DNA of 64,000 nucleotides from Pontimicrobium sp. SW4 (GTDB taxonomy: Bacteria > Bacteroidota > Bacteroidia > Flavobacteriales > Flavobacteriaceae): assembly GCF_039954625.1 (NCBI RefSeq), contig NZ_CP157199.1:744001-808000 (forward strand). Reading direction: 5' to 3'. The first letter of the stretch is position 1. Every line of letters begins with the position of its first letter. Below the pieces are notes generated by a model. It had not been told where the DNA came from, searched no databases, and was given only the letters and a program-made list of their open reading frames with translations. Shown one piece after another: positions 42,365 through 51,423 of the stretch. Position numbers and translations under genes: made by a program.

Positions 42365-43618
42365 ATGAGTGTAATTTTAAAAGTTAATAACATTTCTAAA
42401 CAATATAAGTTAGGTCTTGTAGGTGCTAACACTATAGGTCAGGATCTAAATAGATGGTGGAGTAAAGTAAGAGGGAAAGAAGATCCGTTTTTAAAAATAG
42501 GAGAAGTTAACGACAGAAGTACAAAAGGTACTTCAGACTATGTTTGGGCACTAAAAGGTATTAATTTTGAAGTTAAAAAAGGCGAAGTTTTAGGTATTAT
42601 AGGAAAGAATGGCGCAGGAAAATCAACCTTATTAAAAATATTATCTAGAGTAACAAGTCCTACCACAGGAGAAATAAAAACAAAAGGGAGAATTGCATCA
42701 CTTTTAGAAGTAGGTACAGGCTTTCATCCAGAAATGACTGGACGAGAAAACATATATCTTAATGGTGCGATTTTAGGAATGACAAAAGCAGAAATTAAAT
42801 CAAAAATTAACGAGATTATTGAGTTTTCTGGTTGCGAGCGTTATATAGATACACCTGTAAAGCGTTATTCTTCAGGGATGACAGTGCGTTTAGCTTTTGC
42901 CGTTGCAGCACATTTAGAACCAGATATTTTGGTTATAGATGAGGTGTTAGCAGTAGGAGATGCTGAGTTTCAAAAAAAGGCTATCGGGAAGATGCAAGAT
43001 ATTAGTAGAGGTGAAGGGCGTACGGTTTTATTTGTAAGTCATGATTTAAGCGCAATAAGTACACTTGCTAAAAAAACAATTGTACTTTCAAATGGTGAAA
43101 TTTTAGCTATTGAAGAAACTAATAAAGCAATTTCAATTTATTCTTCAATGAAAAATACCGAGGCAGTATTTTTGCAAGCACCTTTATTAAATTCCCCATC
43201 AATAACGAAGGTTGAAATTTTAGCTTCAGAAGGCGGTAAACTTCAAGCAAATAATAAACCATTTAAAATCAATTTTGAAATAAATATGCCAATCGAAAAT
43301 TATGAGAATTTATCGGTTACTTTTCAAATTTTTAATAATCTCAATAAAGCCATTCTATATAAATATATTTTTGATATTGATAATCCTATTTGCAGAGAAA
43401 AAGGTATAAATTATATTAGTTTTCAGTTTAATAAACTTAGACTTTATAAAGGAAACTATTATTTAAAAATTCATTTAGCTAACTCTAAAACTAGAGAAAA
43501 ATTTCAAGAATTTGATTGTTGTAATTTTGAAGTAGAAATGATAAATCAAAAAGAGCCAGAATGGGGTTGGCAAAATGATGTGTGTGTGTATGTTGATGAA
43601 GGAAATTGGATAGCTTAG
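42365..43618 (+). CDS. Polysaccharide ABC transporter ATP-binding protein (Wzt-like)
   Basis: 417 aa. The nucleotide-binding domain (about residues 1-255) has Walker A GIIGKNGAGKST (79-87 for the loop), signature YSSGMTVRLAFAVA, Walker B ILVIDEVLAVGDAEF and SHDLSA. The insert WALKGINFEVKKGEV is typical of Wzt/TagH. A C-terminal beta-rich domain (about 265-417) is present; in Wzt this domain binds the polymer's terminal modification and decides export. The ABC permease precedes it. The methyltransferases that follow could provide the capping group it reads. Confidence 0.95.
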   Translation: MSVILKVNNISKQYKLGLVGANTIGQDLNRWWSKVRGKEDPFLKIGEVNDRSTKGTSDYVWALKGINFEVKKGEVLGIIGKNGAGKSTLLKILSRVTSPTTGEIKTKGRIASLLEVGTGFHPEMTGRENIYLNGAILGMTKAEIKSKINEIIEFSGCERYIDTPVKRYSSGMTVRLAFAVAAHLEPDILVIDEVLAVGDAEFQKKAIGKMQDISRGEGRTVLFVSHDLSAISTLAKKTIVLSNGEILAIEETNKAISIYSSMKNTEAVFLQAPLLNSPSITKVEILASEGGKLQANNKPFKINFEINMPIENYENLSVTFQIFNNLNKAILYKYIFDIDNPICREKGINYISFQFNKLRLYKGNYYLKIHLANSKTREKFQEFDCCNFEVEMINQKEPEWGWQNDVCVYVDEGNWIA

Positions 43619-43688
43619 AGAGCCAACAAAAATTACAGTTTAGCAACAATTGCTATTCATTAAATAAAAAGGAAAAGTTTAAAAAAAT

Positions 43689-44429
43689 ATGACTCCTAAA
43701 AATTATAAGGATAATTTTCATGCTGCTCATTTTCAAAATTCGTTAAATTCAGCAAAAGAGATTGTCCCAAAGTTGTTATCATACTATAAACCAAAAACTG
43801 TATTAGATGTTGGTTGTGGTATTGGTACATGGCTAACTATTTTTGAAAAGAACAAATGTGAAGTGTTTGGTATAGATGGTGACTATGTTGAAACTAAAGA
43901 TTTGATTATAGATAGTTCAAAATTTAAACCATTGAATTTAAATTTAAAATTTAATTTAGAGAGGAAATTTGATTTGGTTATCTCATTGGAAGTAGCTGAA
44001 CATATTTTAAAAGAAAATGCTAAAAATTTTATTGACTCATTATGTTTTCATGGAGATGTTATATTGTTTTCAGCTGCTATTCCTGGTCAAGAAGGAACAA
44101 TGCATTTCAATGAACAATATAACGAGTTTTGGGTTGACCTTTTTTCTCAAAATGGTTATAAGTGTTTTGACTTTTTAAGACATGAAGTTTGGAATAATAA
44201 TGTGGTTAGTTGGTGGTACAGACAAAATATACTAATTTTTGTTAGAGAAGGAGAAACAAATAATCCTCATTATAAATTAATTGCTAAGGATAAATATACA
44301 TTTAAAAACTCTTATGTGCACCCAAAATTGTTTGATTATAAATGCATGAAAAATAAGAAATTAGAAAAAATATTAAATAATCCTTTTGAGATTTTGAAAT
44401 ATTACCTTAGAAGTAAAAAAATATATTAG
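43689..44429 (+). CDS. Class I SAM-dependent methyltransferase
   Basis: 246 aa. AdoMet motif I is VLDVGCGIGTWLTIFEKNK (residues about 38-56), followed by FGIDGDYVE and LVISLEVAEHI. The middle has FSAAIPGQEGTMHFNEQY, common in glycan-cluster methyltransferases. It lies 70 bases after wzt, the largest gap in this part of the locus; that gap holds a small inverted repeat (TAGCAA/TTGCTA, 43641-43655). It may methylate a sugar or cap the chain end. Substrate unknown. Confidence 0.9.
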   Translation: MTPKNYKDNFHAAHFQNSLNSAKEIVPKLLSYYKPKTVLDVGCGIGTWLTIFEKNKCEVFGIDGDYVETKDLIIDSSKFKPLNLNLKFNLERKFDLVISLEVAEHILKENAKNFIDSLCFHGDVILFSAAIPGQEGTMHFNEQYNEFWVDLFSQNGYKCFDFLRHEVWNNNVVSWWYRQNILIFVREGETNNPHYKLIAKDKYTFKNSYVHPKLFDYKCMKNKKLEKILNNPFEILKYYLRSKKIY

Positions 44430-45146
44430 ATGGATAGAAAGGAAAATATATTAAGGTTAGAAAATGTAAAAGAAATTACAGTTTCTAACAAAAATTATTT
44501 AGTGTATTTATCTTTTCATCGTGAATTAAATAAAGTTATTCAAAGATATGCGAAGGGAAGATTACTTGATATTGGCTGTGGAAATAAGCCTTATAACGCC
44601 TGGTTTAAAGGATTAATCTCAGAATACATTGGATGTGATATAGTGCAGTCTAGTTCTAATAAAGTAGATGTGATTTGTCAAGCCAATAATATACCCCTTG
44701 AGAGCAATAGCTTCCATAGTATTTTATCTACTCAAGTTATAGAACATGTTGAAGATCATCAAGGCATGGTTAATGAAGCTTTTCGATTGCTAAAGAGTGA
44801 CGGTTATTTTATTTTATCTGGACCTTTATATTGGCATTTACATGAAGAACCATATGATTTTTTTAGGTTTACAAAACATGGCTTTAAATATGTTTTAGAA
44901 AAAGCTGGATTTGAAATTGTAGAAATTATTGAAAATGGAGGCGCATGGGCAACTTTAGGACAAGTAATAAATCATACGGTTAGTTTTTCTAATCCTAAAG
45001 CAAACAAAGTAGTTAGAGGAATAAAATATGTATTTCGAAAATTAAAATTATATAGGTTAGTTAATAAGGTTTTTGCTTATTTAGATGTAAAAGATTTTAA
45101 TACTATAAATACAATGAATTATGTAATTGTAGCAAAGAAAAATTAA
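44430..45146 (+). CDS. Class I SAM-dependent methyltransferase
   Basis: 238 aa. Motif I is LLDIGCGNKPYNAWFKG, followed by YIGCDIVQS, STQVIEHVEDHQGMVNEAFRLLK and DGYFILSGPLYWHLHEEPYDFFRFT, the block of the methyltransf_11 type seen in O-antigen clusters. It begins directly after the stop of the preceding methyltransferase, so the pair is co-translated. It may methylate a monosaccharide residue of the capsule. Substrate unknown. Confidence 0.9.
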   Translation: MDRKENILRLENVKEITVSNKNYLVYLSFHRELNKVIQRYAKGRLLDIGCGNKPYNAWFKGLISEYIGCDIVQSSSNKVDVICQANNIPLESNSFHSILSTQVIEHVEDHQGMVNEAFRLLKSDGYFILSGPLYWHLHEEPYDFFRFTKHGFKYVLEKAGFEIVEIIENGGAWATLGQVINHTVSFSNPKANKVVRGIKYVFRKLKLYRLVNKVFAYLDVKDFNTINTMNYVIVAKKN

Positions 45147-45148
45147 CT

Positions 45149-45985
45149 ATGAGACCAATTATATCTATTATCATACCTTGTTATAATTCTGAATCAACAT
45201 TAGAATCAACTTTGCAATCTGTTTTAAATCAAGAATTTAAATATTGGGAGGCTATTATGGTTAATGATGGATCTCCAGATAATTTAGAATTAATAGCTTT
45301 AAAATATCAGGAAAGAGATTCTAGGTTTATTTACCATAAAAAAGAAAATGGAGGACTTGGTTCTGCTAGAAACTATGGAATTCGATTAGCCAAAGGCAAA
45401 TATATTCTTCCTTTAGACTCTGATAATCAAATAGAAAAAGATTTTACTCTTGATGCGTTATCAATTTTCAGAAAAGATTCTTCAATAGGAGTTGTACATG
45501 GAGATGCAGAATATTTTGGAGAGAAAACAGGTGTTTGGAAAGTAAATAAATTTAATTTGGAAAAAATCCTAGTAACTAATTATATAGATGCTTGTGCTAT
45601 TTATAAGAGAACTCTTTGGGAACAAGTTGGAGGATATGATGAGAAGATGCCTTATCAAGGTCTTGAAGATTGGGATTTTTGGATTTCTTTAGGAAAATTA
45701 AATGTTTCTTTTTTTCATTTGAATAAAATCACCTTTAGATATTACGTTTCAAGTAGTTCAATGATTTTATCATACACCCAAGAAATGAGAATGAAAAATA
45801 AGGATTATATTGTTAAAAAGCACTGTAGGTTATTCTATAACCAATATGTTAAGGTTGTTTCTTCTTCCGATAAAATAAAGGAAAACTTTATACATAAATT
45901 AAAAAGTAAAAAAGTAGTTATTGATTTGTTTAGTAAAACATTTTTTGGCTTTACTTGTTTTAGTAAAGAAGTGGATGATTTTTAA
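45149..45985 (+). CDS. Glycosyltransferase family 2
   Basis: 278 aa GT-A enzyme. Nucleotide-sugar binding is shown by ISIIIPCYNSESTLESTLQSVLNQ, VNDGSPDN and NGGLGSARNYGI; the metal site is LPLDSDNQI (DSD); the acceptor-side GLEDWDFWISL gives the ED motif of a catalytic base. It lies 2 bases after the methyltransferase. It adds one sugar of the capsule repeat unit; the donor is not predictable. Confidence 0.92.
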   Translation: MRPIISIIIPCYNSESTLESTLQSVLNQEFKYWEAIMVNDGSPDNLELIALKYQERDSRFIYHKKENGGLGSARNYGIRLAKGKYILPLDSDNQIEKDFTLDALSIFRKDSSIGVVHGDAEYFGEKTGVWKVNKFNLEKILVTNYIDACAIYKRTLWEQVGGYDEKMPYQGLEDWDFWISLGKLNVSFFHLNKITFRYYVSSSSMILSYTQEMRMKNKDYIVKKHCRLFYNQYVKVVSSSDKIKENFIHKLKSKKVVIDLFSKTFFGFTCFSKEVDDF

Positions 45986-46012
45986 GTTATTAACCCAAAG
46001 AAAATAATCTAA

Positions 46013-46921
46013 ATGCTTGCAATTGTTATTCCATATTATAAAATAGAGTTTTTTAAAGAAACACTTCATTCGCTTGCAAGTCAAACAAATAAAGGCTTTA
46101 ATGTATATGTTGGCAATGATAATAGTCCAAATAATCCAGAAAAAATAATAGCAGAATTCAATAAAAATCTTCCAATTTATTATAAAAAGTTTGATAAAAA
46201 CTTAGGACAAAAATCATTACCACAACATTGGGACAGGTGTATAAGTTTAACTAAAAACGAAAAGTGGATTTTAGTACTGGGCGATGATGATTTATTAGAA
46301 AACAATGCAGTAGAACTATGGTATAAAGAAAAAGAAGATAAAACGAACCTATATAAGTTTTCATCTCAAATGCTTTATGCAGATGAGAAAAGATTTTCTG
46401 AAGTATATACACATCCACAATATGAGCATAGTGTTGATGCTTTTTATAGAAAATTTAAAGGAAAAACAAGAAGCTCTCTTTCTGAGTATATTTTTAAAAA
46501 AACGATATATGAGAAAGTAGGTTTTAAAAACTATCCATTAGGTTGGCATAGTGATGATAAAGCTTGGTTAGATTTTTCTTTTAAAGAGCAAATAAAAACA
46601 ATAAATGATGCAAAAGTTATAATAAGAGTTTCGTCTATAAGTATTTCTGGGAATAAAAATAATTTAAAAGAAAAAAATGATGCTACAATACAGTTTTACA
46701 AAGACTTTTGTAAAGATCATATAGAATTTTTGCCAGTTGAAAAAAGGACTGAAATATTGAGTTTTATGGAGAAATTAATTATCAACAATAATTTATTGAC
46801 TCCTCATCATATTTATTTTTTGTTGAAACTGCATTATATAAACCTAGGTTTTAAGCAATTTTTTAAGTTTATGGTTAAAAGGAAAATGTTTTTAAAAGCG
46901 TTAATCTCAAAAAATAGCTAG
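46013..46921 (+). CDS. Glycosyltransferase family 2
   Basis: 302 aa. It begins AIVIPYYKIEFFKETLHSLASQT and has VGNDNSPNNP, QKSLPQHWDRCISL, the metal site LGDDDLLENN and a WHSDDKAWLDF acceptor-side motif. It is clearly paralogous to the gene at 51424-52329 along its whole length. The C-terminal 60 residues are basic and hydrophobic, suggesting membrane association. Donor and acceptor unknown. Confidence 0.9.
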   Translation: MLAIVIPYYKIEFFKETLHSLASQTNKGFNVYVGNDNSPNNPEKIIAEFNKNLPIYYKKFDKNLGQKSLPQHWDRCISLTKNEKWILVLGDDDLLENNAVELWYKEKEDKTNLYKFSSQMLYADEKRFSEVYTHPQYEHSVDAFYRKFKGKTRSSLSEYIFKKTIYEKVGFKNYPLGWHSDDKAWLDFSFKEQIKTINDAKVIIRVSSISISGNKNNLKEKNDATIQFYKDFCKDHIEFLPVEKRTEILSFMEKLIINNNLLTPHHIYFLLKLHYINLGFKQFFKFMVKRKMFLKALISKNS

Positions 46922-46925
46922 TACA

Positions 46926-47723
46926 ATGACATTCAAACACTTTATAATTACTAGGTTTAATTTATCCCAAAAGTGGGATAAAGACAGTTTAGGTAACGAA
47001 GTGTTAGACGATGATTGGTTAAAGAAAAGATTTCAATTATTCGAAGATTATTGTTTTCCTTCCTTAAAAAGTCAAACCAATAAAAACTTTGAATGGTGGG
47101 TTTTTTTTGATACTGCAACACCAAATTTGTACAAAGAAGAAATAGAAAAACTTAGTGCGTTGTTACCTAATTTTATGCCTAAGTTTAAAGAGTCTTATCA
47201 AGATTTTCAAGATACTTTAGCAAAAGATTTGTTAGAAGAAATTCATGGTAAAAACTTAGATGTTATTATTACCACAAGATTAGATAACGATGATGTTTTT
47301 TCTAACAATGCAGTTGCAGCATTACAAAATAACTTAGTCGATTATAAATGTATCTTAGAGATGCCAATAGGCTATAATCTAGAAATAGGAAAGGTTAATA
47401 AGTTGCGTAAAATGAATTATCTATTAAATCCTTTTATAAGCCTTTTAGAGAATGTACAGAATAATCAATCAATAGAAACAGTTTATGCGCATCAACATGG
47501 CGAATGGACACATCTAAAAAAAATCAACGTAACAAAAAAACCACATTGGATTCAAGTAATACACGGGAACAATGTATCGAATCAAGTAAAAGGAAAGGAA
47601 ATATTTGCTTTTGGAGCTCTTAAAGGATTCACCTTTAACAAACCAAAGTTTAGCACTAGCAACGATATTAAACTAGCAAAAAAGCAGATAAAGAAGAAAA
47701 TAAAGAGTATCTTAAATAGATGA
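46926..47723 (+). CDS. Putative rhamnosyltransferase-like glycosyltransferase (Rhamno_transf family)
   Basis: 265 aa. It matches the putative rhamnosyl transferase family (PF11316): FKHFIITRFNL at the N-terminus, WLKKRFQLFEDYCFPSLKSQTNKNFEWWVFFD, TTRLDNDDV (metal site) and EWTHLKK. The family name comes from sequence clusters and donor specificity is poorly proved, so rhamnose is only a suggestion. No dTDP-rhamnose synthesis genes are in the window. It starts 4 bases after the previous stop. Confidence 0.85.
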   Translation: MTFKHFIITRFNLSQKWDKDSLGNEVLDDDWLKKRFQLFEDYCFPSLKSQTNKNFEWWVFFDTATPNLYKEEIEKLSALLPNFMPKFKESYQDFQDTLAKDLLEEIHGKNLDVIITTRLDNDDVFSNNAVAALQNNLVDYKCILEMPIGYNLEIGKVNKLRKMNYLLNPFISLLENVQNNQSIETVYAHQHGEWTHLKKINVTKKPHWIQVIHGNNVSNQVKGKEIFAFGALKGFTFNKPKFSTSNDIKLAKKQIKKKIKSILNR

Positions 47724-47741
47724 AACTTCAATAAAACATAA

Positions 47742-48464
47742 ATGTTTCAAAAAATAAAAAAGACAGTAGAGGAGTTTAGGCAAAGAGACCGTAAAATCTT
47801 AAATGCAACATTAGAGAACGAGTGGGCAAATGTGTATCACGATAGCATAAGAGGTAAAGCATGGTTAGAAGAACTACCTTTAAATATTGGGAGATGGGCA
47901 GGTAATTACGCTTTTTTTTATGTATTGAATAGAGTGCTAGCAGATTATAAACCTAAAAAAATACTTGAGTTTGGCTTAGGGGAATCTAGTAAATTTATTA
48001 ATGCAACTTTAAAAAATGAATTAACAGAAAGCACACATAAAATTATTGAAGAGAGTAATGAATGGAAAAACCATTTTATAACTAATCATGATTTATCTTC
48101 ACATTCTAAAATAGTTATTTGCCCTCTAAAAAAAGAAGAGGTTAAAGGGTTTTCTGTTAATATTTATGATAGCTTAGATAAATACACAAAAAGTAAGTTT
48201 GATTTATATGTAGTAGATGGGCCATTTGGAAGCGCACGTTATTCAAGATATGATATAGTAAAGCTAGCTGAACATTTTGAAGCAACTGATGAGTTTATAA
48301 TTATTTTTGATGATTACAATAGACAGGGAGAACAAGACACTGTAAAAGAACTACTCCTTTTGTTTAAAAAATTGAATATTACTATATACAAAGGTATATA
48401 TGTTGGCTCAAAACGTGTTTTAGTTTTAGGTACCCAAAAATATAAGTTTATAGAATCGTTCTAA
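47742..48464 (+). CDS. Methyltransferase-fold protein of a polysaccharide locus
   Basis: 240 aa. The motif KKILEFGLGESSKFI (residues about 72-86) resembles AdoMet motif I, and FDLYVVDGPFGSARYSRYDIV and FIIIFDDYNRQGEQDTV resemble later strands of class I methyltransferases of the Methyltransf_24 type. The N-terminal 60 residues (WLEELPLNIGRWAGNYAFFYVLNRVL) are a conserved extension in such loci. The methyltransferase activity and substrate are inferred. Confidence 0.75.
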   Translation: MFQKIKKTVEEFRQRDRKILNATLENEWANVYHDSIRGKAWLEELPLNIGRWAGNYAFFYVLNRVLADYKPKKILEFGLGESSKFINATLKNELTESTHKIIEESNEWKNHFITNHDLSSHSKIVICPLKKEEVKGFSVNIYDSLDKYTKSKFDLYVVDGPFGSARYSRYDIVKLAEHFEATDEFIIIFDDYNRQGEQDTVKELLLLFKKLNITIYKGIYVGSKRVLVLGTQKYKFIESF

Positions 48465-48497
48465 AATAAATTATCTAGTAATAGTTTAAAGTTTTTA

Positions 48498-49328
48498 ATG
48501 TTGAAAACAGTTTTATTTAATATTTATAAGCGTATTAAAAATCATAGAATATCAAAAAGAACAAGATATTACTACTTCCGCTTTATAAATAACTATTTCA
48601 ATAAAGTAACTTTAAAACAAAACAAGAATTATAAGTCTATACCTATTATTATAGTGAGTTATAATCAACTTTTTTATTTAAAGAAATTAATTAATTTTCT
48701 TTTAAAAAATGAATACTCAAATATTGTCATTGTAGATAATAACTCAAATTACAAGCCTCTATTAACCTATTTTGATGAGCTAAAGGATAAAGTTGAAATA
48801 CATAGATTGACCGAGAATTTTGGACATAGAGTATTTTGGGAGCAAAAAGAAATATTTAATAAATACAATAAAGGCTATTATGTCCTTACCGATCCAGATA
48901 TCGTCCCTTTAAACTCTTGTCCAAATGATTTTGTTTTAAAATTCAAACAATTATTAGATAAGAATTGGAAATTATCTAAAGTTGGATTTAGCCTAATAAC
49001 AGACGATATACCAGACACAAATCCCAATAAAACAAAAATTTTAGAATGGGAAAATAGATTCTGGAAAAATAAAACTAAAAGTGGCGATTATCAGTCTAGT
49101 ATAGATACAACTTTTGCGTTGTATCCTCCAAAAAATATATGGTCATTTAGGGAGAATTTTTACCATGCCATTCGAACAAATAATCCATACATGGCCATAC
49201 ATGGAGGTTGGTATATGGATATAGATAATTTAACCGAAGAACAGAAGTTCTATATGAGTACAGCTAGTAGTTCTAGTTCTTGGAATATTAATAGTAAAGG
49301 AGATTTGGCTAACGATGTTTGCTATTAA
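48498..49328 (+). CDS. Glycosyltransferase family 2-like protein
   Basis: 276 aa. After a basic N-terminal 45 residues it has IPIIIVSYNQLFYLKKLINFLL, IVIVDNNSNY, TENFGHRVFW and the metal site LTDPDIVPL (DPD in place of DxD). The C-terminal part GGWYMDIDNLTEEQKFYMSTASSSSSW is unlike usual GT2 enzymes and matches proteins seen only in capsule loci. It is followed after 16 bases by another GT2. Specificity unknown. Confidence 0.85.
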   Translation: MLKTVLFNIYKRIKNHRISKRTRYYYFRFINNYFNKVTLKQNKNYKSIPIIIVSYNQLFYLKKLINFLLKNEYSNIVIVDNNSNYKPLLTYFDELKDKVEIHRLTENFGHRVFWEQKEIFNKYNKGYYVLTDPDIVPLNSCPNDFVLKFKQLLDKNWKLSKVGFSLITDDIPDTNPNKTKILEWENRFWKNKTKSGDYQSSIDTTFALYPPKNIWSFRENFYHAIRTNNPYMAIHGGWYMDIDNLTEEQKFYMSTASSSSSWNINSKGDLANDVCY

Positions 49329-49344
49329 ATAAATAAACTTAAAA

Positions 49345-50334
49345 TTGGACACTAACGTATTAATATCAATCATCATACCTACTTACAATAGGGCTAGTGT
49401 TATAAAAGATACTTTAAATAGTCTTGTATTACAAACTTATACAAATTGGGAATGTTTGGTAGTTGATGATGGCTCCAAAGATGATTCTATTAAAATAATT
49501 GAGAATTATGCTATAGACGACAAGCGTTTCAAACTTCTTGAGAGACCAAAAAATAAACCTAAAGGTGCCAATGCTTGTAGAAATTTTGGATTGGAACAAG
49601 CAAAAGGGGACTTTATAGGTTTTTTTGATAGTGATGATTATATGTGTCCTGAGTATTTAGAATTGCAACTAAAAAATATTCAAGCGACAAAGGCGAATTA
49701 TAGTATTTGTAAAAGTGAATGGGTTACAAGAAGCGGAAAAATATTAGATGGATTTCATGGAGGTATTTTAGAATCGAATAATCGAATAAACGATTATATA
49801 AGTTTTAAAACCTTTTGGCCAATACATGCAGTCATGTATAAGTCAGTATTTTTAAAAGAGAATGAATTAGTTTTTGATGAGAGTTTACAACAATCCCAAG
49901 AATATGATTTTCATGTAAAAGTAATGCAAGTAGATCCTAACTATGTTATTTTACCTAAGGTCTTGGTTAGAGTAATAGCCAATGAGGATAGTATTTCATA
50001 TTCAAAAACAAATGCTTTCGCAAAAGCATATTCTAGCTTACGTGTGAGATATCACTTTCTTAAAAATAAGAATCTAAAACTTAACCATGCAACATGTGTT
50101 TTTTTGCTCCATGATATCCATAGAATTTTTATGCAACAGTCTATGGAAAAAAACAGAAAAGCATCATTATACGCAGCATATTATTATTTAAAAGCACATT
50201 TTAGTAGAAAAGACATATTTAACAAGTACTTTTTTAAACACTTACCTTCGGTTTTAATAGTCTCAATTGTGTATAATGTATTTAATAAAGGATACGTATT
50301 TATTAAAAAAAGCAATACTTTTAATTATAGTTAA
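49345..50334 (+). CDS. Glycosyltransferase family 2
   Basis: 329 aa, TTG start at 49345. Canonical GT2 head: ISIIIPTYNRASVIKDTLNSLVLQ, VVDDGSKDDS, GANACRNFGLEQAKGDFIGFFDSDDYM (DSD metal site) and a QQSQEYDFHVKV acceptor motif. The C-terminal 90 residues hold basic, hydrophobic helices. It is one of the chain of GT genes 45149-55145. Donor unknown. Confidence 0.92.
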   Translation: MDTNVLISIIIPTYNRASVIKDTLNSLVLQTYTNWECLVVDDGSKDDSIKIIENYAIDDKRFKLLERPKNKPKGANACRNFGLEQAKGDFIGFFDSDDYMCPEYLELQLKNIQATKANYSICKSEWVTRSGKILDGFHGGILESNNRINDYISFKTFWPIHAVMYKSVFLKENELVFDESLQQSQEYDFHVKVMQVDPNYVILPKVLVRVIANEDSISYSKTNAFAKAYSSLRVRYHFLKNKNLKLNHATCVFLLHDIHRIFMQQSMEKNRKASLYAAYYYLKAHFSRKDIFNKYFFKHLPSVLIVSIVYNVFNKGYVFIKKSNTFNYS

Positions 50335-50343
50335 AGATATATA

Positions 50344-51423
50344 ATGAGCCATATCTATTTTATTTGCCCAGATTTAAACACGCCAGCAGGAGGTATTAAG
50401 CAATTGTACAGACAGGTTGATGTTTTAAATAAAAATGGATTTAAGGTTTATGTGGTTCATGGACATAGACATTTTAAAGTTAATTGGTTTAAAAATGAGA
50501 CTCCAGTAGTTTGGCATCCTATAATTGCTAAACTAGATAAAAGCTCTAATAGCAATTTTAAAAAGAAAATTAAGACACTAGTTAAAAAGACTTTTAAACC
50601 TGAGATAGAGTACGATAAATCTATTAATAATAAAAAGTTAGTACTAAATCCAGATGATATTATTGTGTTTCCAGAGTTTTATGGAAAAGCAATTAATACA
50701 GTTTTTCAAGATCAAAAAACGGTAGTTTACAATCAAAACTGCTATTATTCGTTTAGAGGTTATGGCATTCCAAATCAAGCCAATTCTAATACATCAATCT
50801 ATAAACAAGATAGATTACAAGGTGTTATTGTAGCCTCAGTCGATGCTGTGTCTTATGTGGAAAGCTTTCTTGTGGATAAACCAGTTTATCGAGTAAGATA
50901 TGGTATTGATAAAAATATTTTTTCTTTTCAGGCAAATAAAAAAAAGCAAATAGCTTTTATGCCTAGAAAACTTAGAGAAGACTCTGAGCAGATTCTGAAT
51001 ATTTTAGATATAAGAGGTGTTTTAGTTGGTTGGAACATTGTTTCAATTCAAGGATTGAAAGAAGAAGAAGTAGCAGGAGTTTTAAAAGAAAGTGCTATTT
51101 TCTTAAGCTTTAATCATAGAGAAGGATTTGGAATGCCACCAGCCGAAGCTATGAGTTGTGGTTGTATAGTTGTTGGTTATGCAGGACAGGGCGGAGAAGA
51201 ATATTTTTTACCTAATATCACTTATAAAGTTCCACAAAGAAACGTTACAAAGTTTGCAAAAATACTAGAGCAAGTAATGTTGGATTTTGATAGTAACCCA
51301 AAGAAAATGGGAAAAGTAGGTTTAGAAGCATCAAAATTTATTGAGAGCGAATACAGTATGAAGCAAGAAGATGAAAGCATTGTGAAAGTATGGCAAGAGT
51401 TATTAAAAATGAAGGATAGATAA
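50344..51423 (+). CDS. Glycosyltransferase, GT-B fold (GT4-like)
   Basis: 359 aa. The N-terminal CPDLNTPAGGIKQLYRQVDVLNKNGF is typical of GT4 and related rhamnan-synthesis enzymes. The C-terminal donor site reads FLSFNHREGFGMPPAEAMSCGCIVVGYAGQGGEEYF, containing the EGFGxxxxEAMxxG signature with the retaining-GT Glu pair. It uses a nucleotide sugar with retention of configuration, if it behaves like GT4. It ends directly before the next GT2 start. Specificity unknown. Confidence 0.88.
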   Translation: MSHIYFICPDLNTPAGGIKQLYRQVDVLNKNGFKVYVVHGHRHFKVNWFKNETPVVWHPIIAKLDKSSNSNFKKKIKTLVKKTFKPEIEYDKSINNKKLVLNPDDIIVFPEFYGKAINTVFQDQKTVVYNQNCYYSFRGYGIPNQANSNTSIYKQDRLQGVIVASVDAVSYVESFLVDKPVYRVRYGIDKNIFSFQANKKKQIAFMPRKLREDSEQILNILDIRGVLVGWNIVSIQGLKEEEVAGVLKESAIFLSFNHREGFGMPPAEAMSCGCIVVGYAGQGGEEYFLPNITYKVPQRNVTKFAKILEQVMLDFDSNPKKMGKVGLEASKFIESEYSMKQEDESIVKVWQELLKMKDR

